DNA of 64,000 bases. Source: Apium graveolens. Taxonomy: Eukaryota > Streptophyta > Magnoliopsida > Apiales > Apiaceae. Positions 36,146 to 48,400 of this stretch are shown one piece after another. Below the pieces are notes generated by a model, which saw only the letters and a list, made by a program, of their open reading frames with translations, had not been told where the DNA came from and searched no databases. A program made the translations under genes and the position numbers. Where the stretch lies: positions 1,984,001 through 2,048,000 of the forward strand of contig NC_133647.1 of assembly GCF_009905375.1 (NCBI RefSeq), in the 5' to 3' direction. Within the stretch, counting starts at the first letter, position 1. Every line of letters starts with the position of its first letter.

Positions 36146-36759
36146 TGTTACATATATTTGATAATGTCATGGCTAATATGTTTTATATTTAGCTTTCAGA
36201 TCTTACTGAACAGGATAAATCAGTACTTAACTGTTGATCAGTACTTATACTGGAAGTCAGGACTTAAGGATATCAGTACGTATGTTATCAGGAGATAATC
36301 ATCAGAAGATAGATATCAGAACTTAAGTGCTGAAGGATAATCAGATAAGGACAGTAGCTGATTAAAGGAAAGAAGATTGAGATAAACATAAGAAGAGATA
36401 TGCATGAAGAAGGAATTTCATGAAGAATGGAATACTTGGAAGAAAAGATATCTGATTGATATATTTTAGGAAGCAGAATTATATTCCATATCAATTAGCG
36501 ATTATCTTGTAACTGTGTAGTATATAAACACAGACACAGGGTTTACACTATAAGTGTTATCATTATTAGAGAAGATTATTCATTGTAACCCTAGCAGCTC
36601 TCGTGATATTTGTTCATCACTGAGAGGTAACAGTTCCATACTGTAACAGAGTTTATTGTTTCAATAAAGTTTGTTTTCTATTACTTAAGTTCTTAAAGTT
36701 CGATTTGAGTGTACTATACACTGTATTCACCCCCTCTACAGTGTGTGTGTGACCTAACA
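36146..36759 (+). mobile_element. Element B 3' LTR (uninterrupted)
   Basis: LTR of 614 bp, TGTTACAT ... CCTAACA. It has TATATAAACACAG at 36521 and ends ATTTGAGTGTACTATACACTG ... GACCTAACA. Its intact structure shows where C broke the 5' copy. It is followed by TSD TGGGT at 36760-36764. Confidence 0.93.
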
Positions 36760-36764
36760 TGGGT

Positions 36765-37960
36765 CCTTCTTGTTTTCACTATTCTTGACCTTCATTGGGT
36801 TCAATCTATACTTTCTCATGGTTTAACATGTGCCCCGCTTGGCATTATTTTTATTACGTCATATTTCCTTTATCAAAATTTATATTCTTGAGAATTTTGA
36901 ATATTACCTTTCTCCTTGTAAAACCTCTAAGGTTATCCTTGATTCGTTCCTCCTGTATTCCCTAGATACAGGGCATATCAAAATACCCTTTACTAATACT
37001 AGAACCATTATCTATATGTTTCTGAAAAAAAAAATCTCCACTGATACTTAAAGGTCGTTATTACCTTAATCTTTTCCAATTCATACTGTCAAAACTCATA
37101 CTATCCCTATTAAGGGTAAAATGCCAACCTTCATGCATTCCCCTATGGTTCATCTCAAGTTATCGAAGTTATATCCTTAGTCCTACCTTTAAAAAGGTAC
37201 TTGCATCCTTCCATGGATAAATCAAGTCATATATCCTTGATAGATTATCGTATTCATCATTCCCACCTCGATAGTCTATACCTAATTTCATAATAGCATC
37301 CTTATTCAAATTGAGGTCAATCCATATGGCCTCCAAAAGATAACAATGGTCATCCGCTTTTCTTTCCTGATTTGGTAATGATAACATGGATGTTAAGAAA
37401 GATATTGGTCATGTTTAACGTGAACCTCTTCTTAATAATTCCTTATTTACTTTTGTTGTTTATCTCAACAGTCACCTCAATGTTGGGATATCTTTCATAC
37501 CTGGTGTCTCCCTTTCTGGGTATCGAGCCACCGGTCTTACACTTCACATTCTTGAAGGTCACTTCCTTCATCCAATTTTCCTAATTTCTTACTTCCTTGT
37601 CTCCTCAGTCTATCCGCGTCTCATTATTTATCCTTTGAATTATCTCAAGGTTTCCTCGAATCCTCCCAACTTACAGGGGATAAAATATATGTATCTCTTA
37701 TGCCTTCAACCATCAATTTTAACTCATGGTGAATCACCCTCATCCTGACGAATACATACTTTTCTATTTCTATTGCTACGAGTCTTTAGGGTTTCCTCAT
37801 ACCCAACTCCCTTATCATACCTCAAACTCTATTGCCTTTATATTCCTTTCCACTTCAGTTTCTTTTTATTTTCCTTTCTCTTATCATTATTTCATGAACC
37901 AACACAACACAAGCATTGATTTCAAACATCCCATCATTCTGGATTCGTGTCCTCAGAACG
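36765..37960 (-). pseudogene. Element D: degenerate reverse transcriptase region
   Basis: Minus-strand remnant resuming after B. Between 37390 and 37170 it keeps KLGIDYRGG, RIYDLIYPWK and STFLKVGLR, corresponding to the IDYR ... RIDDLFDQL ... SKIDLRSGY stretch of Gypsy RT. The catalytic YxDD region lies near the B insertion (36765-37030) and is not intact. It corresponds to 17400-18350 of C, where it is equally decayed. Confidence 0.6.
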
Positions 37961-38345
37961 AATCTTGATAACTTTTACAACTTAGATTCATAATTCATCA
38001 TACTCGTATGCCTTTGTTCTGGCTCTAAAGCTTTTACATTATCTCCATAACCTTGGGAAGTACTTTCCTGAAAACAATTGACTGAACTTAAATCAGTTTA
38101 TTATAATCTCTTGCTTCGTGCCTTCCTTGGCCTTTCACCAGCGGGTGGCCTCTCTCTTAGGAGGGTAAGTGACAAAACAGTCTTTTGTGATTCGTCAATC
38201 ATTTAGAATTTCAAATGATTCCTATATTTCCTTTAGCCAGGCTCTTGCCTCGACTGGGTCAACCTGTTCCTTGGAACTCTGAGAGCTTAGCGATTTAAAG
38301 GTCACGAAATAATTTCCTACCGCATTATTTCCTCAAGGTGGTGGT
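37961..38345 (-). pseudogene. Element D: degenerate gag
   Basis: On the minus strand this corresponds to 16940-17330 of C. The stretch near 38270-38200 encodes the QVDPVEARAWLKEI and SFEILND-like capsid signature. Stops and small indels break it. It lies downstream of the RNase H block relative to the element's own direction. Confidence 0.6.
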
Positions 38346-38889
38346 TGGGGATAATAGTCTAAGTTCTTTTTAGACAGGTCCATGAATAGCCGTATAGGAG
38401 TACCGTCTCGGGTCTCCTTTCCTTACTCGACTTTCTGTTTCCTTAGTATGAAATGTTTCATCCTTCTCCCATACTTGGGGTTACCTTATACGTTAAAATC
38501 CTCATTTTCCACTTCATTATGTTATGGGTTCCTTCTATCTTGATGGCGTCCTCCCTGACTATCACATTCAGGGTTTGCCCTAAATCTTATTCCTTGAACT
38601 ATGACTTTCATCTAAGATCTCATCTTTAAGCTCTTGAACATTTGGAATCCAAATTCTATAGGAATACCTCATTATTCCCTTATCATCTTTCTTGGTATTA
38701 ATCTCATATCTATTTGTTGGCTCTCTGCCTTCATTCATCACTTTTTCTGGCACAATATGTTCTTTTCCAATAATTCGGTCTGTATTGCAATCTCAAACAG
38801 CTTTTCGGTACCAGCTCCGGTTACCTTCACTTCTATTTCCATTTTCTCAAAATCTCTTATAAACTCTCCCAAAGACAATATTATCTTGA

Positions 38890-39400
38890 GTCTCTCCTTT
38901 TTACTAAGGGCATCAGCCACCACATTGGCTTTCCCCGAATGATAAAGAATCTTCCAATCATAATTCTTGATTAGCTCTAACCGCCTCCTCTGGCGTATGT
39001 TGAGCTCTTTCTGCGTGAAAATGCACTAGAGCACTTATGGCTTGTGTAAATCTCGCACTTCTCTCCATACAAGTAGTGCCTCCAATATTTAGGGCAAAAC
39101 TATTGCCACGAGCCCAAGCTCATGGGTGGGGATATCGAATTTTATATTCCCTTAATTGTCTTGACGCTTACGCGATTACCTTGTTGTGCTGTATAAGAAG
39201 CACCCTAATTCCTTATGCAAAGCGTCACTACACATCACAAAATCTCCTTTTCCATCCGGCAACGCCATCATAGGGGTCGTCACCAATCTTTGCTTCAGTT
39301 CTTGAAAGTTGTTCTCGTATTTCTCTGTCCATTCAAACTTCTCAGTCTTACGAGTAAGCCGCGTTAAAGGGGGCTACTATCTTTACAAACTTGAACGAAC
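38890..39400 (-). pseudogene. Element D: RNase H block between PBS and gag
   Basis: The minus strand reads, from 39365 down, the TRKTEKFEWTEKYENNFQEL / MAPLMALPDGKGDF type sequence. After frame breaks come the HKAL...HFHAEK and WKILYHSGKANVVADAL parts of RNase H at 39010-38890. A connector ORF (38923-38738, SLGEFIRDFEKMEIEV) follows, as in C at 16404-16541. The position ahead of gag is the same as in C. Confidence 0.68.
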
Positions 39401-39850
39401 CTCCGGTAGTGACCGACCAATCCTACCTCTGGTAGTCGACCTAACCATGGTCATCAATTCATCAGTGGTCCTTTATTCATTCTTGTCAGGATCCTCCATG
39501 GGATCCTCCTCAGCAACTATCCCTTCTAGGACAACATCCTCAACCGCTACATCCTCAATATGAACATCATTCGATCCCGCGTTAGGACGCTCTATCGGAT
39601 CCATAATCTGATCTCCAATAAGTAATAAAACATCATCGCGTTGTTGCTCCTCAACCTCAGGGTTCGGAGTCCCGCTACCATATACGATAACGAACTACGC
39701 TTCTATCACGATATTTATAAGGGTTCCCATAAGGGTTTTAACTGTCAGTACTACGTTAGGTAGCCCGACTATGAACTTGGAAAGAGTTCTTATTATCTTA
39801 GTGAACTTATTATCTTAACGTCACATCATCTCTGAGGTTTATAACGCTTA

Positions 39851-39862
39851 GCTCTGATACCA
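39851..39862 (-). other. Primer-binding site of element D (tRNA-iMet type)
   Basis: The minus strand reads TGGTATCAGAGC, four bases after the 5' LTR end, with the same GAAA spacer as in C. Confidence 0.88.
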
Positions 39863-39866
39863 TTTC

Positions 39867-42800
39867 TGTAACACCCCCAAATCCGGGGTCGGGCATCCGG
39901 GTTGTCACGAGTTCCATTTCCCTTAATAACACCCAATCTTAATAATCAATCAACTACTCTGTACTGTGACCCCACAATAAACACACACACCACAAGTTAT
40001 AGTCTCAGAGATGAATATCCAAAAAATAACACGAGTCATTTTATTCCAAAATTATATGCCATTACACCTTAAAAGGGTTTCCGAATAGATTTACATTTCT
40101 TTGCCATTATTACAATTGATAAAGATACATAAGTCTGGTACATCAAAAGTTGAAAGCCTAGCCTATTGGTAGTTCCTACCTCAGCTACAGCGACATCAAC
40201 GCCTATAGGAAACTGCGGAACGTTTCCTATCCGCTCGCGAATTGGGAGCTTGGTCCTGTTCATCTTTTCTATCTGTTGTTGTGTGATGAAAGAAGAAAGC
40301 AAGGGTGAGCAACAAGCCCACCAAAATAATATGTATAATGATTAACTATATATGAGCATTCCCATAGTACTCATGAAAGTCTTGGTCAAGAAGAAATGAA
40401 CCAAGCTGATATCTTAACACGACCAAGTCACAAAATATTCAGTATATATGTATATATATACTTTTCAAAATCTTGGAAGTCCTCTTCCATGCATAATATA
40501 CACAGAGTTCCAGTTTATAACTGTATAAAACTATCGTTGCAAGGTGATCTCATATATCTAACCTTGTCTCAACATTTTTTTTTGTGAAAATCTTTGTCAT
40601 GCATAAGATAATCATTAACCAGATATAAGTTGAAAAGATGAAGTTACAAGATACTCCAATATACTTATATCTTTTCCGAATAATACTTGAAATACCACCG
40701 TTCAAGTTATAATTAGTTTCAAAAGTTCATCACATAGATGAGACTACAAGACAAGATTTGAATAGATTCAATCTTTGAATATTATTATAAATAATGAAGT
40801 TACGAGATACTTCATTAAGTCCCGATATATATATATACATTTCATACACTCCTTGAAAACCTCTGTTATGAAAATTATAAATAGAGTTGCAATATCCAAT
40901 GAATTTGGAAAGGAGAAAACCTTGGCATAAACTTGATATCTTGCTGATCAGGCAAAGATACCAATAAGTAACCTTTTTTTACTAGTAGATGGACGAATTC
41001 CCCACTGGTCATCACCCTGGTCACAATAGGACCTTATGCTGGACTGCCACTCAGCCACTTACGCATTTGATGGACTCCCACTGAGCCACTTACACTTTCA
41101 TGGACGCCCACTGAGCCCATGTTGCTTATGCCGACTCAAATAGATGGACTTACTTCCCGAACGTTGGGTAAGTAATCAATTCATTTATCAAAACAGCAAC
41201 CTCGTTGCGAATATAAAATACACCACAGAGCCGGATCCCTTAGATTTTTGAGCGAGTATTCAAGTCCCTTCAAAAAGGAAGATCTTAAATTTGAAAACGA
41301 GTTTTGGGATCCGCTCTAACCTTTAAAAATCATTTTGAAGACTCGAAAACACTTTAAAGAGTGTTTGGAGTAATGCTGATTTAATAAAGTAAATCAGTCC
41401 AGATATATTAGAAAATATCTGAATATTATTAAATAATATTCCCATAAGGATAATCTCTATATAAATAACTTGAAGTTGAAGTTGTAAAACTTATACTTGA
41501 AATGAGTATTAAATAACCAAAGATATACTTATACGAAAGTATTATCTTTATTTGAATAATCAAAAATAAGTTTGATTATCGACACCTTATTCTTTAATAA
41601 AATAAAGAATATATTTCAGTAAATAATCGGAGTCATAGGTCCTCAAATGAATATTCAAATAATATTCATTAAATAATACAAACTGAGTCATAAGTCCTCG
41701 AATGAATATTCAAATAATATTCAATTAATAAAATAAGCGGAGTCATATGTCCTCGAATGAATATTCAAAATAATATTCATTAATAAAATAAAGTTATCGA
41801 ATAAACCTTATTTGATTCATAGTTTTAAAAACTATTCATATATATATATATTATACTCGGGAGCCTCGACTCCCGGTTTTAGAAAAAGTTCACCTTTTGA
41901 TCCCCTTTACTAAGGGTATACGCAAATACCGCTTATCTCTAGCATAGATATTATCAATTGAATTAACAGATATATGCATCAAGAATACGAAACAGGCATG
42001 CATATATACCATATCACATGCTACAATATATCGCAAGAATTTGCTAAATAACCATTATGCATCTATCACAAGATAATGCATGTACAAATGTATACATCAC
42101 AACAACAGTATAACGGATAGAAAACTTGCCTGAGCGACTGGGGGTTATAAATGGCTTGGGACGAGTCTGGTAACCTATAAACAACATATAAGTTGGAATT
42201 AAACCAAAGTCGCTTAAGAATCTAGACTTTAACCAATTAGACTCTAACGCTTGCTTTTGCGCTTAACGATTCACTTACGTCGCTCGAGTACCCTCGGCTC
42301 CACCATTTTTAATAAATTAACCATTAAGAATTTTAAAGCGATTCTTTCGCGAGTACCTTATCAACTTCCTAATACACTTAACATAATTGTTTCATACCCC
42401 AATTAGTCTTTTAAAGTCCTTAACCAAGGTTTTAAAGTAAGGCGAGGGGTAATGGTTCGGTCGCGAAACGCCGTTACTTAAAACGGTCGTTTCTCCTAAA
42501 CCGTACATCGGATTTAAACGAACCACATATCAAAACGAAGCTCGTAACATGAAATATCTAATCATGGCAATGGTCAAAACCTTACAGTGTGTTCACGGGT
42601 CTGGATTTTTAAGAACAAAACAGTCTTAAAGTAAATCGGACATTACGACGGCTATGTTTACGCGATTACCAAATTTTAAACTACTCCAATCAACCACAAT
42701 CAACCACAAATCAACCCATAACCACCAATACCACCAAACTTCATCCAAACCTTACTAACTCAGTCCATAACCTCATGATTTTTCCAACTTATTCAATCTC

Positions 42801-43929
42801 AAACAAGAGCTACTAATTATACTTAAGGTTCATCAACCAACAACCAAGATTTATAACCCAAAATCATTATAATTCCATCCAAACTCTAAACATACAAGAA
42901 TCATGCTCTCATGAACTATAACAAACAAAACCAAAACTAATACTCAAATTAAAGTTAGGGTTTGGAGGGGTTATACCTTCCTTGGAGAGTGGAGAATCAC
43001 TTAGGAAGCCTTAAATAACCACTAACTATCTTTACTAAGCTTGGATCTTGAAGAAAACATAAGAAAACACAAAGTTAGTTTCTTGAAAACACTATTCACC
43101 AAGAACTTTGATAAATTGATTAGCTATGTTAAACATGGAATCTTGAGCTTAAACTTATGGCTCGTCTTAGTTATGAATTATGAAAGCTAAAGAAACAAAC
43201 CTCTTGAATTATGAAGGTGTGTAGCTTGATTTTTGAAATTTTCTCCTTTGCTTTTCATGGAAAAGCCGAGAGCAAAGAGTTGGGGAAGAAGAAAATGTTT
43301 TTGTTTTGGTTGCTTTTGATTTTTTTGTGTTTGTTTTGCTTGTTAATTAGGTTGTTACCATGGTAAATATTGTGTGGCTCACAATCATCCAATAACACAC
43401 TTGCTTGGTCATGCTTATGTCACCATGTGATGTCACCCTCCCTCCTTTGTCCTCTTCTCATTGGTTTGATGACATCATCCCAACTAATCTCTTTGATTAG
43501 CTTTTAATTTTTTTGGCTAATGACCGCTGATCTGTTATACGGTTCGCTTAACTTTCGTTTTCGTTTATCGTTTGAGGGATCATACCCGGGATCTTATTAC
43601 TTAGGTCTCCTTAACCTTTCTCAAAACATTATATTCCTTTTTTATGATCCCCTCTTAAAATCCTTGAATTTAATTCCTATTTATCATGTTACCTTATACT
43701 CACTTCTTTCTGTATCTGGTGGATTTCCGGGAAAAATCAAAGTGTTCGGAATTGGATTCTGACGATCTTTACATACACTTATATACCATATAGAGTACTA
43801 ATAAAATCTCAGAATATCAATAACAGAACCCCTACATAGTGTGGCATGAATAGTTTTCTTATTCAACATAATCTGCAAAATCACTATCCATAAGGGTTTC
43901 AAAAATTTCCAAAAGTTGGGGTTATTACA
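39867..43929 (-). mobile_element. Element D 5' LTR
   Basis: LTR of 4063 bp, paired with 4096-8164. In the first 1.3 kb I count about 31 differences from its partner (about 2.4%), including transitions at CG sites (for example CACAATAGG against CGTAATAGG near 41020). An AT-rich tandem array lies at about 41612-41795. Confidence 0.9.
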
Positions 43930-43949
43930 CATCACAAATATATCTAACA
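43930..43949 (-). mobile_element. Element A 5' LTR, outermost 20 bp (with the right TSD copy of D)
   Basis: On the minus strand this reads TGTTAGATATATTTGTGATG. It matches the LTR start of B (TGTTAGATATATTTG) and continues logically at 4090. The first five plus-strand bases (CATCA) are the right TSD copy of D. The outer flank at 43950 belongs to element G. Confidence 0.88.
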
Positions 43950-44158
43950 TCAGGATCTGCCATACCCGGTCCCATACATTCAACCATGGTCACAAATCTA
44001 GAAAGATGTTGATTTGGCTCATCAGTTGGAAGATCACAGAAAACTGGTAATCTCGAAATAAGATTTTGCTTGAGGTCAAAAGTATCACTTTTCCCTTCAG
44101 CCGGGCTAGGATAAACCATACAGGAATGCCCAAAATTAGCAATCAACACGCCAACATC
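43950..44158 (-). pseudogene. gag: Element G: fragment of Athila-like Gypsy gag
   Basis: Minus-strand frame between insertions A and F. It carries NFGHSCMVYPSPAEGKSDTF, LKQNLISRLPVFCDLPTDEP and NQHLSRFVTMVECMGPG, which has the layout of Athila/Tat-type gag (FxLKxxLIxxL...GLPxxDPxxHLxxF). Reading continues without a stop across the F insertion: at 52811-52835 (minus) the frame starts with ATG TCA TCA ATT and joins this piece when F and one TSD copy are taken out. The fragment ends at 43950, where A inserted. The remainder of G must be left of the window. Confidence 0.6.
44154..44158. repeat. Target-site duplication of element F, left copy (ACATC)
   Basis: ACATC at 44154-44158 and at 52806-52810 flank F exactly. 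The gag frame of G continues across the joined flanks. Confidence 0.9.
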
Positions 44159-45718
44159 TGAAGGGTTTCGATCACATACACGCAACGGAAACAGTAAATA
44201 AAAATGTGAAAAATCAAAACTTTCGAAACCCACCGCAGGATCCATGCAAAAAATAGATATTTAATTCGTAGATCAGATTTTTTACCTTAAGAAGCTTTAC
44301 AAATTGGTTGACTAATTGAGATCCAAAGCTTGTTCAATCACCACGCATCACGCTCTCGCAATCTACGCTCTATCGGTATCCACACGAATGCTTGAACTCA
44401 AGGATTGGATGTGTACTAGCACAAAATTGTTTCTTCTCGCTCTCTCCATCTTATCCCTTGGTGGCTATGGTTTTAGTAAAAGTCTTACTTCATCCAAAAA
44501 TCAGCCACAAAAGAGATATTATATAGAGAGTAGAAAAACGAATTATAACTCTTAACTAATTAGGAGTTATTATTAATTTGAAAATCCTATTTGTATTATA
44601 ATTAAGTCTCACTTAATTATTTAACAAATAAATTTCATAATTAATATTAGTAAATTCGAATATCAATATTTATCTAATTAATTAAGTCATACTTAATTAA
44701 TATTATAAATAATTCGAATTAATTTAATTTAATTTAAATCCAATTTAAATTAAATAATCCTTCAAGCATTCTTTGTGTGTGACCCTATAGGTTATTATTA
44801 CGTTGGCAACGAATTTTAAATCTAATTTAAAATCGTAAACAATGAGCGGCATCTAGTAATACATCATTGCTACCCAAGTAATAATAATTAAATCGGTGAT
44901 CGATTAAACCTTTTGTGAATAATGTACAATATAATATAATCCCTTTAACCAAATATTATAGATTAGCTAGAGGAATGTAATGTGTCATCCTCGTCATAGT
45001 TTAATCCAAGTTTCCTTGATCAATGAGTAGACTATCATATCAAATCAATATTTGAGCGTGGCCACGCATTTCATAGTCTAGCTCACACAAGAGGCCAATA
45101 ATATCACTCCTAAAATAGGAGGGTTAAATCCCATCTAGATCATTCATATTTCTCATACGATTCATAATATACCCAATGTCCAATTTTATCATTACCCGGT
45201 CAAGGATAACTTTTAATGGAATCAATGTATATTAATTCTCGTATAGAAATATTATGACTTCAGGTCTAAGGACCATTACATCATTATCACTGTGAGAATT
45301 ACTTATGACACAACAGACATGTAGAATCTCATATTGGGTTTGTCCAGCACCATGTACATATACATCTGCCTGTGTTTTTGACTTTAGTATCACTATACCT
45401 ATGATCAATGAGATGTGATCATCAGTCAACAAACACACCAGTCTTAATGCATTATTATTGTCCCTTAATAATAATACCCGACTAGGGACCTTTAGGAATA
45501 TTGATACTATTCTCATAATCTCATTTCTAAGTCACGTACTTAGAGATATAGAATTGCATATCATATTCCAAGGACATTTATTAATCTAACATTTATATCG
45601 CAGTAAATTAAGAATTAATAAATTATAAATAGAATAATCGATAGAACATAAACATTAATAATCCTAATGTCTTAAACTAAAACATCATAGTGTTGTCTCT
45701 AGGGCACAAACACTAACA
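44159..45718 (-). mobile_element. Element F 3' LTR
   Basis: LTR of 1560 bp, paired with 51245-52805. AT-rich middle (44560-44760) with repeated TTAATTAA/AATTTAATTT tracts. The short plus-strand ORF at 44316-44555 is duplicated in the other LTR (51364-51612) and is not a gene. Confidence 0.92.
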
Positions 45719-45731
45719 ATCTCCCACTTGC
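45719..45731 (-). other. Polypurine tract of element F
   Basis: The minus strand reads GCAAGTGGGAGAT directly before TGTTAGTGTTTG, as in many plant Copia elements. Confidence 0.85.
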
Positions 45732-48400
45732 ACTAGAGCCAATCACCCATGTATCTAATACTCATGGAACTAGTATGACCATCGTGCTTCTGCTGCGACA
45801 AAGCCTTAGTCAGTGGGTATGTAACACTATTATTACTATGCACTTTACATTTATATCTCCTTAATCATTAATCTCATTAAAAAGGCGATATTGCCTAAGG
45901 ACATGCCTAAACAGTCTTCATGGTTGTTTCAAAGAAATATCAATATATCCGGCTTCCATAGAATTATCAATGTTTTTGCTGTGAACTATTCAAGCTAACA
46001 TCAATTATATTTAGACAAAACACAAAACAGACATAAATTCGTAATCATCCTTGTCCGTCCAAAAATTAGGTTCAGAAACTAGTATCAGTGTAACCCTTTA
46101 CAACCAGTTCCCTATCTTCTCCATACACCAAAAATAAATCTTTAGTCCTCTTTAAGTACTTAAGAATATTCTTGAAAATTATCCAGTGACCCTCACCTGG
46201 ATTAAACTGGTATTCGCTCGTCATGCTCAAAACATACGAAACATCAGGATAAATATATATCATTGTACATATTATAGATCCAATTGCTAAAGCAGATGGA
46301 GCTTTCTCAAACAGCCCTTATCATCTAATGATTTAGGGGCAATTATCTTTTGAGATCACTATCCCATGAGACACCTTAACATATCCTTTCTTTATCTCCT
46401 GCATCCTAAAATGATGCAATATTTTATCAATATATGTACTCCGACTAGGTCGATTAATCTCCTTGATCCATCTCTATAGATCTTGATCCCTAATATATAG
46501 GTAGCATCACCTAAGTCCTTCATCGAAAAACTATTTCCCAACCAAGTCTTAACAGTCTGTAGAGAAGGTATGACATTCCTTATTTGTTATATGTCATCTA
46601 CATATAATACTAGGAATGACACATGGCTCCCACTAACCTTCTTGCAAACACATGGTTCATCTTCATTTTGAATAAAGCCAAACTCTTTGAACATTTCATC
46701 AAAATGAATATTCATTCTCCTTGAGGCTTGCTTCAATCTATAAATAGATAGAGCCAACTTACAAACTATCTTAGCAAACTTTGGATTGACAAAACCCTCA
46801 GGTTGTATCATATATACATCATCTTCAAGGCTCTCATATAAGAAAACAGTTTTGACATCCATTTGCCAAATCTCATACTCAAAGTAAGCAACTATTGCTA
46901 ACAAAATCCTGATGGACTTGACCATAGTAACCAATGAAAAAGTCTCATCATAGACTATATCATGAATTTTTTTTTGAAACTTTTTACCACTAGTCGCGTC
47001 TTATAAATCTGTACTTTACCATCCATGTCAGTTTTCTTCTTGAAAACCCACTTGCACCCTATAGGTTTTACCCCTTCGAGTGGATCAACTAAAGTCAATA
47101 CTTTATTTTGATACATGAATTCCATCTCGGATTTCATGGCCTCAAGCCATCTCTCGGAGTCTGAACTGTTCATAGCATCTTGGTAGGTAAGAGGCTCATC
47201 ATTATCTATGAGCATTACATCATCATCTTGAGTCAAGAGAAATCCATAATATCTCTCTGGCTCATGACGAGCCCTAGTAGATCTACGAACAACCTGTGTT
47301 TCCGGAGCAGGAACATCTTGATGTACTTCCTGCCCATTTTCCAACTCTGGTTCAATATTATTTTGTACAACTCGATCTTTATCGAGATCTATAGTCCTCC
47401 CACTAATTTTCTTTAAAAGTAACTCTCTTTCAAGAAATACCGCGGTTCGAGCAACCAACACTTTGTTTTCGATAGGATTATAGAAATTATACCCTTTAGT
47501 TTCTTCATGATATCCCACAAAATAGCATCTATCTAATTTTTGTCCAATCTTGTCAGAGGATAAACATTTTACAAATGCTTCACGTCCCCAAATTTTCATA
47601 AATGACATGCTATGACGTTTATCAGTCCATATCTCATACGGAGAATTTTGAACCGATTTAATCGGAACTTGGTTAAGTGTATATGCAATCGTTTCTAGAG
47701 CATAACCCTAGAAACTGAATGGAAGATCCGCTTGACTCATCATCGATCGCACTATGTCCAACAAGGTACGATTTCTCCTCTAAGAATCTATATTCCATTG
47801 AGGTGTTCCAGAAAGAGTAAGTTATGATACACTATCACACTCCTTCAAGAAACTCTTGAAATTGAGGTTTAAGTATTCTCCTCCACGATCTGATCGTAAA
47901 ACTTTTCCCTTATTTTCTTTTCTACTTCGGCCTTATATTCTTCAAACATTTCAAAAGAATCGGATTTGTTCTTCATAAGAACCACATATCCATATCTACT
48001 GAAATCATCAATAAATGTTATGAAGTAGTATAAGCCCCCTTGCCATCATACGCATTCGACCACATATATCATTATGTATAAGTCATAATCGTTCGGTGGC
48101 CCTTTCACCTGATCAGGTAAAAGAAGCCTTAGTCATTTTGCCAATGAGACAAAGTTCGCATCTTCCGTATGATTCAAAATCAAACTTATATAAGTATTCA
48201 TCTATATGTAACTCAGAAATGCGTTTCTCATTAATATGGCTTAACGACAATGCTAGAGGTAATGTTTGATTTGAGTCAACTTAGAACATATAAATTGTTA
48301 ACTAATTGTGCAACATTATAAGTCAATCATTGAAATAGAATAAACAACTATTGTTTATTTAATTAAAATGAAAACCTTTCTTGTCCTGACAAGAAATTGA
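45732..48400 (-). pseudogene. pol: Element F pol: integrase, reverse transcriptase, RNase H (decayed)
   Basis: The minus-strand pieces come in canonical order. The GAG-pre-integrase zinc region is at 48230-48060 (HINEKRISELHIDEYLYKF, then CELCLIGKMTKASF). The integrase core end and its C-terminal part run from about 47900 to 46955, with FVGYHEETKGYNFYNP, RRSTRARHEPERYYGFL and GCKWVFKKKTDMDGKVQ. RT is at 46934-46587, with YEIWQMDVKTVFLYES, QPEGFVNPKFA and the catalytic FLVLYVDDI. The connection/RNase H start is at 46263-46072 (HWIIFKNILKYLKRTKDLFL, VVKGYTDTSF). RNase H seems to break off there, and 45732-46070 shows only its degraded tail. Frameshifts and stops lie between all pieces. Confidence 0.82.

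Larger units (their letters stand above)
10653..36759 (+). mobile_element. Element B: SIRE-like Copia retrotransposon, plus strand, RT-deleted, split by C
   Basis: Complete insertion with 614-bp LTRs: the 5' LTR is 10653-11214 plus 25173-25224, and the 3' LTR is 36146-36759. TSD is TGGGT. Order: 5' LTR, PBS, gag 25281-27617, stop junction, pol (protease, integrase, RNase H) to 29832, a 2.4-kb spacer with a small ORF, an envelope-like ORF 32227-35937, polypurine tract, 3' LTR. The gag-pol in one frame separated by stops and a long third ORF are SIRE hallmarks. Reverse transcriptase is missing. The 5' LTR contains Gypsy element C. LTRs differ at about nine positions by eye, roughly 1.5%. Confidence 0.9.
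4096..43929 (-). mobile_element. Element D: Tekay/Del-like Gypsy retrotransposon with 4.07-kb LTRs, split by B
   Basis: Complete Gypsy element on the minus strand: 5' LTR 43929-39867, primer-binding site 39862-39851, degenerate internal region 39850-36765 and 10647-8181, polypurine tract 8180-8165, and 3' LTR 8164-4096. The TSD is CATCA. Both LTRs begin TGTAATAACC and end GGGTGTTACA (minus strand). The terminal integrase region contains SPYEILEGRQCRSPLC and then a stretch of the Tekay/Del style (FHVSMLRK ... YPHLF). Internal coding is broken everywhere. SIRE element B inserted at 10648-10652 (TSD TGGGT). LTR divergence is about 2.4% over a 1.3-kb sample counted by eye. Same family as C but a different subfamily. 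Confidence 0.88.
1107..43949 (-). mobile_element. Element A: SIRE-like Copia retrotransposon, minus strand, interrupted by E and D
   Basis: Element A is read from high to low coordinates. Its 5' LTR is in two parts (43949-43930 and 4095-3551), then come the tRNA-iMet primer-binding site, a broken gag, the gag/pol stop junction, and the first bases of pol, where E begins near 1110. The rest of pol and the 3' LTR must lie left of the window. It is the same family as element B: the LTR ends, PBS context and gag protein align throughout. Its LTR is split by Gypsy element D, which is itself split by B and C. It sits inside the Athila-like element G, since gag-like sequence of G resumes at 43950. 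Confidence 0.8.

Noticed and set aside
44316..44555. Plus-strand ORF with a counterpart at 51364-51612
   Set aside because: Both are in the LTRs of Copia element F, antisense to it, and differ in length between the copies.
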